From contig WFTL01000043.1 in NCBI GenBank assembly GCA_015485495.1, forward strand, positions 1-50,453: 50,453 bases of DNA, in the 5' to 3' direction. Numbering within the stretch: position 1 is the stretch's first letter; every line of letters begins with the position of its first letter. Source of the stretch: Planctomycetaceae bacterium. Its GTDB lineage: Bacteria; Planctomycetota; Planctomycetia; Planctomycetales; Planctomycetaceae. Positions 45,030 to 50,453 of the stretch are shown in pieces. The position numbers and the translations under genes are program-made. The notes under the pieces were generated by a model. It saw only the letters and a program-made list of their open reading frames with translations, did no database searches and had not been told where the DNA came from.

Positions 45030-46960
45030 CGGCCGCGGGCGGCGTGGCCGGTGTGCAGCTCAGCCAGATTGTACTGCGGGACGGTCGGCCGGCTGCTGAT
45101 GACGGCGCTGACCCATGGCAGCAGGTCGGTCTGTCCTTCGGGAACGGCGAAGTACCGGTAGCTCAGCTGTCTTCGGCGCCCTTCCCAGCGTTCGTCGGGT
45201 TTCCGGGTGACGTCGACCAGACGCGATGCCAGACAGGCGGCAGATCCCACGTAGATGCATTCGTCGTCACGATACACCAGGTAGATGCCGGGCCGATCGG
45301 GCAGGTCCCGCGGGCGGCAGCGGGAGAACCGGTCTCCCAGCCAGAACCGGCGGGGTACATTCAGGTCTGTTCCGCGGGAACGCGCTTTTTTTAGAGTTTT
45401 GCGCAGACGCAGGGCTCCCCAGCGGTAGTCCAGACTGCGAAATCCGGGAGCGAACTGCCGGGCCGTGGCATCGAACTGACGCGCCAGATCGGGATCGGCG
45501 AGAATGTCTTCGATGGTGCGGTCCGGATGGCCGTTTCTCAGGCGGACCCAGGCGATTTCCGATGCCGACAGATACGGCTCGCATTCTTCAGCCGTGACGG
45601 AATAACGCCGGGTACCCTTCAGAGCACCACCCACTTTTCGCAGTTTCAGCAGGCGCAGGCAGGCGTCCCGGGGTGACAGCGGCAGTCCCAGCCGGGCACA
45701 TTCCTCGCAGAAGGCCGCCTGCAGATCGGGGTCGGCCAGAACCCGATCGACTGCCCAGCCTTCGTGGATTTTCTGCCAGGCGGTCACGATCGTTTCGTTC
45801 AGAATCTCCTTCAGCCGTCTGGCCACAGGGCGGCGGCGATCGCGAGCGGTCTTCTTTCGGCGGGACGGCTGTGTTTCCGGAACGACTGCATCTTTGTCGG
45901 CCGCGGCGGACTGCAAAGATGTTTCTGCTTCCGGCGGGCTGCCGATGGCCGTTTTTCCGGCCGCGGGACCTGCTGCCGGGACGGCGCCGGCATCGGGATC
46001 GTTCGGCCGGTTCTCTGCTGCTGCGGCCGGCTGATCGGAGGGGCGGTGCGGCTGACGAGGCGTCTTTTTCGCCGCCATCGATGGTTCGGGGGCGCCGTTG
46101 AGCGGATCGCCGGGGCGGACCGCGTCCAGCCGCTGCTGACCGGCTTCCGTGTATTCCGGCGACAGTTCGAACCCGATCGTTCGGCGGTGAAGTTTGCGGG
46201 CTGTGATCAGCGTGGATGCACTGCCGGCGAACGGATCCAGAACGATGTCGTTTTCATGGGAACAGCAGCGGATGATGCGCCCCAGAAGCTGTTCGGGCAT
46301 CTGGCAGCCGTGAAATCCGGCTCGTTCACGAAAGGTGCCGGCCACACGAGCAAAGTACCAGGTGTCTTCGTGTTCCTGGAACTGTTCTTCCAGGTCCTGG
46401 GGCCTCAGGGTGAATGTCTGGTCCACTGCGGGCGGAATGATCCAGGTGTCGTCCGGCAGGCGTCCGCGGCTGTTGGCGCGGCGGTCGTTGTAGACGAGCT
46501 GACGGGCGGAAGGCACGCGGTTTTCGGGATCATCGGCGCGGAAGGTGAATCGTTTCGGGTCCTTCACGAAATACAGAAGATGCGTGTGGGACCGTGTGAA
46601 CTTGTTTTTGCAGTTCACTCCGAAGGTGTAGTACCAGATGACCCAGCTGCGCATGTGAAACCCGGCTTCTCGGGCCATGATTTTCAGTTCGGCCGCGTAT
46701 TCGTCTCCGATGGCCAGCCAGAATGTGCCGTCCTCCGTCAGGACCCGATGCACGGCCTGCATCCAGTCACGGGACCACTTCAGGTACTCATCGTCATCGA
46801 CGCGGTCATCGTACACATCGTAGCTGTAGCCGATGTTGAAGGGCGGATCGGCAAATGCCAGATGCACGCTGTGTTTCGGCAGAGCATTCATTCCATCGAT
46901 GCAGTCGCCGCAGTGAATCCGTTCCAGCAGTTCAGTGAGAGGTTCGGTGGTGGGCGTCAT
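45026..46960 (-). CDS. DNA methyltransferase with duplicated module and GIY-YIG-like C-terminus
   Basis: The 644-residue protein has three parts. Residues 1-285 are a beta-class DNA amino-methyltransferase: catalytic DPPF (38-41) comes before the SAM site DPFAGSASTLITAR (242-255), which favours N6-adenine methylation. Residues 286-375 are a low-complexity A/P/K linker. Residues 380-530 contain two copies of a helical module sharing (V/I)LADPDL (407-412 and 486-491) and a downstream L-x-L-R-K. The end is GIY-YIG-like: GIY (558-560), YVG (570-572), R580 and terminal PQYN. The glutamate expected before PQYN in active nucleases is not seen, so cleavage is doubtful. It starts on the stop of the GNAT gene (TGATG), so it belongs to that operon. 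The methylated site is unknown. Confidence 0.88.
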   Translation of the reverse strand: MTPTTEPLTELLERIHCGDCIDGMNALPKHSVHLAFADPPFNIGYSYDVYDDRVDDDEYLKWSRDWMQAVHRVLTEDGTFWLAIGDEYAAELKIMAREAGFHMRSWVIWYYTFGVNCKNKFTRSHTHLLYFVKDPKRFTFRADDPENRVPSARQLVYNDRRANSRGRLPDDTWIIPPAVDQTFTLRPQDLEEQFQEHEDTWYFARVAGTFRERAGFHGCQMPEQLLGRIIRCCSHENDIVLDPFAGSASTLITARKLHRRTIGFELSPEYTEAGQQRLDAVRPGDPLNGAPEPSMAAKKTPRQPHRPSDQPAAAAENRPNDPDAGAVPAAGPAAGKTAIGSPPEAETSLQSAAADKDAVVPETQPSRRKKTARDRRRPVARRLKEILNETIVTAWQKIHEGWAVDRVLADPDLQAAFCEECARLGLPLSPRDACLRLLKLRKVGGALKGTRRYSVTAEECEPYLSASEIAWVRLRNGHPDRTIEDILADPDLARQFDATARQFAPGFRSLDYRWGALRLRKTLKKARSRGTDLNVPRRFWLGDRFSRCRPRDLPDRPGIYLVYRDDECIYVGSAACLASRLVDVTRKPDERWEGRRRQLSYRYFAVPEGQTDLLPWVSAVISSRPTVPQYNLAELHTGHAARGR

Positions 46961-47385
46961 CAGTGTGTCTCCCGTGTCTGAATGAACAGCGCCTTTTTTT
47001 CTCCGGGCAGAGTGAAATCGAACCCGCAGGACCGAAAGAATTCGTCGGATGATGTCACGGCCATGACTTCCAGGATATTTCGCCGGCGGGCCAGAGCCAC
47101 GCATTCGTCGACCAGGCGGCGGCCGATGCCGTGGCCCTGCATGTCTTCGGTCACTGCCAGACTCCGCACTTCCGCCAGCTTCGGGGAGTAGATTTCCAGA
47201 GCGGCGAATCCCACGATACGCTCCGCGTGGACGGCGACGAAGCCGGTCGGCAGCAGATCTTCCAGTTCCACCACGGTTCGTGGCAGCAGGCGGCCGCGGC
47301 GCACGAAATGGTGCACGACTTCTGTCAGTTCCGGCAGATCATCCGGGCCGGCCGGCCGAATCACAGTGTGGTCAGGATCGTTCAT
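46960..47385 (-). CDS. GNAT-family N-acetyltransferase (ArgA-like)
   Basis: This 141-residue single-domain acetyltransferase uses acetyl-CoA. The acyl-CoA loop is visible in VTEDMQGHGIGRRL (Q/R-x-x-G-x-G), with V-R-S-L-A-V just before it and the final FFRSCGFDF beta-bulge strand. The pattern RPAGPDDLPELTEVVHHFVRRGRLLPR resembles the N-acetylglutamate synthase branch, so a role in arginine synthesis is possible, though protein or metabolite acetylation is not excluded. It overlaps cinA by four bases upstream and shares one base with the methyltransferase start downstream. Confidence 0.85.
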   Translation of the reverse strand: MNDPDHTVIRPAGPDDLPELTEVVHHFVRRGRLLPRTVVELEDLLPTGFVAVHAERIVGFAALEIYSPKLAEVRSLAVTEDMQGHGIGRRLVDECVALARRRNILEVMAVTSSDEFFRSCGFDFTLPGEKKALFIQTRETH

Positions 47386-48623
47386 CCGTCGTTCGCAGTG
47401 AGGGGTCCTGCGGATGTCCCGCCGCTGCCGTGCTGCAGCAGATGCAGGCGAATCCGATTCAGCGCCATACGGGCCGCTCGTTCGTGAAAAATTCCGGTGT
47501 TGCCGGCAAAGTCCGCATCGATCACCTGCTGCAGTCCGGGGCCGGTGACCGCCACCTGGCCCCGCCACACAGCGGCAGCCCGGTTCTGTCCGTCTTTGCT
47601 GTCGGCCGAATCGGTGACGTGCGATGAAACAATGGCGAAGTCCGCGTGCTGCCGCATCGTGTCGCACCGTTCCAGCAGACCGCCTGGACTGTCTTTCGGG
47701 GGAATCAGTTCGGCTTTGCGAATGACGGACGGACCGGCCGCGGATTCTTCCGCGAGCAGCCATCGGCTGAGAAGTCCTGCGGTGGCGGTGCCTTCCGTCA
47801 CGGCCACGGTCAGGCCGGCGGCCGCCAGCAGACGGTGGACCACCGTCTGCAGCTGATCGTCGTCCTGTCCGTAGACGGCCTGTCCCAGCCGGTCGCGGAT
47901 ATGGTCAACGACCGGCTGAATCATTTCCTGACACTGTTCTTCAGAATCGGCCCGGGCGGTGACCGACAGGGAAATGACGGCTCCGCTGGCCGTGATTCCC
48001 ACTTCGGGGTTCCGGCCGCGCGCTGTCAGGTCTCCCAGTTTTTCTTCCACGTGCGATTCTCCGTAGCCGAATGTTCGAAGGACCACGCGGCGCACGACCG
48101 TGTCCGGCCGGGGCAGGCCGGAGACGAGCTGTTCGTGAAACATGTGCTTCATTTCACGCGGCACGCCCGGCAGAGCCGCCAGGGTGCAGTCCGGGTCGGA
48201 CCGTTCCAGAAGAATTCCGGGAGCTGTTCCGTGATTGTTGCGCAAAGGCCGGGCATCGCGCGGCCGCAGCGCCTGAACCGTGTTGCGTTCGGGCATGCGG
48301 CGTCGGAAACGGGCGAACAGGCTGCGAATATGGTCCAGTTCGCCGGCGTCTTCCACCAGCGGCTGGTCGAAGGCGACGGCCAGAGCGTCCCGGGTGATGT
48401 CGTCTCGCGTGGGACCCAGCCCGCCGGTGATCAGGACGACCCGGCTGCGACGGGCCGCCGCCTGCAGCACATCGACCATGATGTCCAGACTGTCGCCGAC
48501 TGTCGTATGCCGGGTGACCGTATAACCGCGCGATTCGAGCTGCTGACTGAGCCACTGACTGTTCGTGTCCAGGGCGGCTCCACAGGTGAGTTCTGAACCG
48601 ATGGCAATGAGTTCCGCTTTCAT
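47382..48623 (-). CDS. cinA: CinA-family protein with altered amidase motif
   Basis: CinA proteins combine an N-terminal molybdopterin-binding-like ADP-ribose pyrophosphatase domain with a C-terminal nicotinamide-nucleotide amidase (PncC) domain. They act in pyridine-nucleotide salvage and are named for competence or damage induction. The 413-residue product has a normal N-terminal domain (IAIGSELTCGAALDTNSQWL, GGLGPTRDD at 67-75, LPGVPREMKHMF). In the C-terminal domain the usual AESCTGG catalytic motif is replaced by TEGTATAG (276-283), so the active serine is missing, and the expected TGIAGPGG block is also not recognisable. The amidase is therefore probably inactive. It overlaps both neighbours by four bases. 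Confidence 0.92.
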   Translation of the reverse strand: MKAELIAIGSELTCGAALDTNSQWLSQQLESRGYTVTRHTTVGDSLDIMVDVLQAAARRSRVVLITGGLGPTRDDITRDALAVAFDQPLVEDAGELDHIRSLFARFRRRMPERNTVQALRPRDARPLRNNHGTAPGILLERSDPDCTLAALPGVPREMKHMFHEQLVSGLPRPDTVVRRVVLRTFGYGESHVEEKLGDLTARGRNPEVGITASGAVISLSVTARADSEEQCQEMIQPVVDHIRDRLGQAVYGQDDDQLQTVVHRLLAAAGLTVAVTEGTATAGLLSRWLLAEESAAGPSVIRKAELIPPKDSPGGLLERCDTMRQHADFAIVSSHVTDSADSKDGQNRAAAVWRGQVAVTGPGLQQVIDADFAGNTGIFHERAARMALNRIRLHLLQHGSGGTSAGPLTANDG

Positions 48624-49759
48624 GATGTTTCCTGTTCCGGATGTCCGGAGGTCCCGGAAACAGACACGGGGGCCGGATCGCCGCCGAGCAGTTCGGAATA
48701 GACCCCGTGCATTTCCTGCACCATGCGGGACAGTCCGAACTGACGGGCCACCAGATCCCGCCCGGCGTTCGCCATCTGCCGTGTTTTTTCCGGGCTGGCC
48801 AGCAGGCTCGTGACCGCATCGGCCAGACGGCGGCTGTCGGAGGCCGGCACGGTGATGCCCACCTGAGTGTCATTCAGGACGGACACGATCCCGCCGACAC
48901 CGGAGGCCACCACCGGCCGTCCCAGAGCCATGGCTTCCAGCAGCAGCACACCGATGCCCTGCTGCAGCGACGGAAGACAGAACACGTCCATCGCCGAAAG
49001 AAACGTCTGCATATCGGTACTGTCGTCCACAAACGTCACACGGTCGGCAAGCTGCAGTGAGTTGGCCAGTTTGCGCAGGTTGCGTTCTTCCGGTCCGGAC
49101 CCGGCGATCACAATCCGAATGTCACGGCCACCGCTGACAATCCGGTGGCAGGCTCTCAGGAAGAAAGAACCGCCCTTGAGCACTTCCAGAGGTCCGGCCA
49201 TGCCGATGACCGGGTCGCGTCCTTCGCTGAGAATCGGCTGCGATTCATCCGGCGGGCACACCGGCACACCCGGAAGAATGACCCGCTGTTCCACATGATT
49301 CAGGTGGTCGCTGCCGGGAAGAGCCGCCTGGACGCTGTCGCTGACTGCCACGATGGTCCGACAGCAGGCTGCCCAGGGCGGGATGGAAAGCTGTGCCGCT
49401 TCTGCATGGTCGTGCACACTCAGCACGACCGGGCATCCCACCTGGTTTCCCAGCCACGCGGCCTGGGGCAGCAGGGCAGCGGATGCCAGATGGATGACAT
49501 CCGGAGGACGTTCCTGAAGGTTTTTCAGGACGGACCGCCGGACGATCCGTCCCCAGACCGGGCGGGCCAGACCGGGCAGCACATGCAGTGTCAGGCCGCT
49601 GCGCAGCCGTTCATCGATGTGTCCGATGCCGGTGCACAGCAGCACGACTTCTGTACCGTGTTCCTGCAGACCGCGGGCCAGACGCAGCGTCAGGATCGAT
49701 GACCCGCGAAAGGTCAGCGTCCCGGCAATGATCAGCACACGTTCGGGAACCTCGGCCAT
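48620..49759 (-). CDS. Glycosyltransferase family 4 protein
   Basis: This is a 379-residue GT-B fold glycosyltransferase, probably attaching a sugar to a cell-surface glycan at the cytoplasmic face of the membrane. The N-terminal half begins RVLIIAGTLTFRGSSILTLRLARGL, the expected acceptor domain. The C-terminal donor domain has VIGMAGPLEVLKGGSFFLRA, VIAGSGPEERNLRKLA and the conserved LLEAMALGRPVVASGVGG. Donor and acceptor are unknown. It is the first of four overlapping minus-strand genes (this gene, cinA, GNAT, methyltransferase) and starts 39 bases after aroB ends, so aroB may be cotranscribed. Confidence 0.9.
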   Translation of the reverse strand: MAEVPERVLIIAGTLTFRGSSILTLRLARGLQEHGTEVVLLCTGIGHIDERLRSGLTLHVLPGLARPVWGRIVRRSVLKNLQERPPDVIHLASAALLPQAAWLGNQVGCPVVLSVHDHAEAAQLSIPPWAACCRTIVAVSDSVQAALPGSDHLNHVEQRVILPGVPVCPPDESQPILSEGRDPVIGMAGPLEVLKGGSFFLRACHRIVSGGRDIRIVIAGSGPEERNLRKLANSLQLADRVTFVDDSTDMQTFLSAMDVFCLPSLQQGIGVLLLEAMALGRPVVASGVGGIVSVLNDTQVGITVPASDSRRLADAVTSLLASPEKTRQMANAGRDLVARQFGLSRMVQEMHGVYSELLGGDPAPVSVSGTSGHPEQETS

Positions 49760-49798
49760 GATTCCAGGTCATCTGAACAGAGTGAAAGAAACGGCCGT

Positions 49799-50453
49799 TC
49801 AGGCCGACAGGCACTCCAGAGCCGTCTCAGGAGAGATGCCGCCCACGAGTTCCACATGTCCCAGGCGATCCGGAAGAATGAACCGCAGTCGTCCGTCGAC
49901 GGTTTTCTTGTCAAGCAGCATGCGCCGGACGATCTGTTCCGGCTGACTGCGAAGATCGTCGGGAACATCAACCGGAAGACCGGCTGCGGTCAGCAGGCGG
50001 ATCTGCCGTTCCGTGATGTCCGGGGACACACGTCCCGTTTTTTCTGCCAGGCGGCTGGCACAGACCATGCCGATGGCCACGGCTTCTCCGTGCAGAAGCC
50101 GGCCGTAGCCGGACAGGGCTTCGAACGCATGAGCGAACGTGTGGCCGTAGTTGAGGATGGCGCGCAGTCCGGTGGTTTCGAATTCGTCGTCCCGGACGAC
50201 GGCGGCTTTGAGCTGACAGCTTCGGGCCACGACATGCCCCAGTGCTTCGGCGTCGCGACCAAGCACCCGCTCGATATGCGTTTCCAGCCATTCGAAAAAA
50301 TCAGCGTCCAGAATGACTCCATATTTGATGACTTCCGCCAGTCCGGCGCGGAATTCGCGATCCGGCAGAGTATCAAGCGTGCTCGTGTCGGCTGTGACGG
50401 CACATGGCTGGTGGAATGATCCGATGAGATTCTTTCCCTGAGGATGATTGATG
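49799..50453 (-). CDS. aroB: 3-dehydroquinate synthase, N-terminus beyond the window
   Basis: AroB converts DAHP to 3-dehydroquinate, step two of the shikimate pathway. The visible 217 residues cover the C-terminal part and begin INHPQGKNLIGSFHQP, a family motif normally near residue 140-150. The conserved AEVIKYG, NYGHTFAHAFE (a metal ligand histidine) and LHGEAVAIGM follow. The frame runs to the last base of the window, so about 140 residues and the start are missing. The stop is at 49799-49801. A GTG at 50266 lies inside the gene and is not its start. Confidence 0.95.
   Translation of the reverse strand, partial: INHPQGKNLIGSFHQPCAVTADTSTLDTLPDREFRAGLAEVIKYGVILDADFFEWLETHIERVLGRDAEALGHVVARSCQLKAAVVRDDEFETTGLRAILNYGHTFAHAFEALSGYGRLLHGEAVAIGMVCASRLAEKTGRVSPDITERQIRLLTAAGLPVDVPDDLRSQPEQIVRRMLLDKKTVDGRLRFILPDRLGHVELVGGISPETALECLSA

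Noticed and set aside
49990-50403. Minus-strand frame at the right edge as a separate gene
   Set aside because: It is an alternative frame of aroB, whose motifs run through this interval to the window end.

Overview
The window looks like chromosomal DNA of a planctomycete, probably a Planctomycetales/Planctomycetaceae-type heterotroph. This rests on gene content, not on any search: three secreted sulfatases, a DUF1549/DUF1553 cytochrome-like protein paired with a DUF1501 protein, a second DUF1501 gene, a DUF1080 protein, a Pirellula-type haem-binding domain, and high G+C with strong G/C bias at third codon positions. No rRNA, tRNA, CRISPR array, transposase or phage gene was seen.

Layout. 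1-12.3 kb: tail of a truncated gene, a sulfatase, a membrane protein with two DUF11-like domains, the DUF1549/DUF1553-DUF1501 pair, a hypothetical, a second DUF1501 gene with an overlapping hypothetical, and a DUF1080 protein. 12.4-18.8 kb: xseA and a TerC-family gene (overlapping), a sigma-54 response regulator without a partner kinase, a second sulfatase and an aldo/keto reductase. 18.8-22.5 kb: a succinate dehydrogenase operon, sdhC-sdhA-sdhB, with a promoter candidate and a tandem repeat in its leader. 22.5-32.7 kb: an ABC exporter whose permease is fused to a CPBP protease, a VWA protein, a third sulfatase and two membrane proteins.

32.6-34.6 kb is the clearest sign of rearrangement. A Fic-family gene sits between two identical 112-bp copies of the last 37 codons of the preceding DUF4175-like gene. 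A pair of diverged 89-bp direct repeats lies just inside these copies, and nested palindromes lie in front of fic. 34.6-43.9 kb: a DUF2071 gene, trpB-slyX, then a lipoprotein beta-helix gene followed by two related multihaem cytochrome-like genes (the TIGR03805/TIGR03806 type of partnership) and a probable outer-membrane barrel protein ending at a good terminator.

44-50.4 kb: a short GlmU-like uridyltransferase converges on a tightly coupled minus-strand operon of glycosyltransferase, cinA, GNAT acetyltransferase and an unusual DNA methyltransferase. The methyltransferase carries a duplicated helical module and a C-terminal GIY-YIG-like domain. A partial aroB runs off the right edge. The most promising candidates for something undescribed are this methyltransferase fusion with its operon, and the fic insertion with duplicated gene end. 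Both calls come from reading motifs and repeats by eye.
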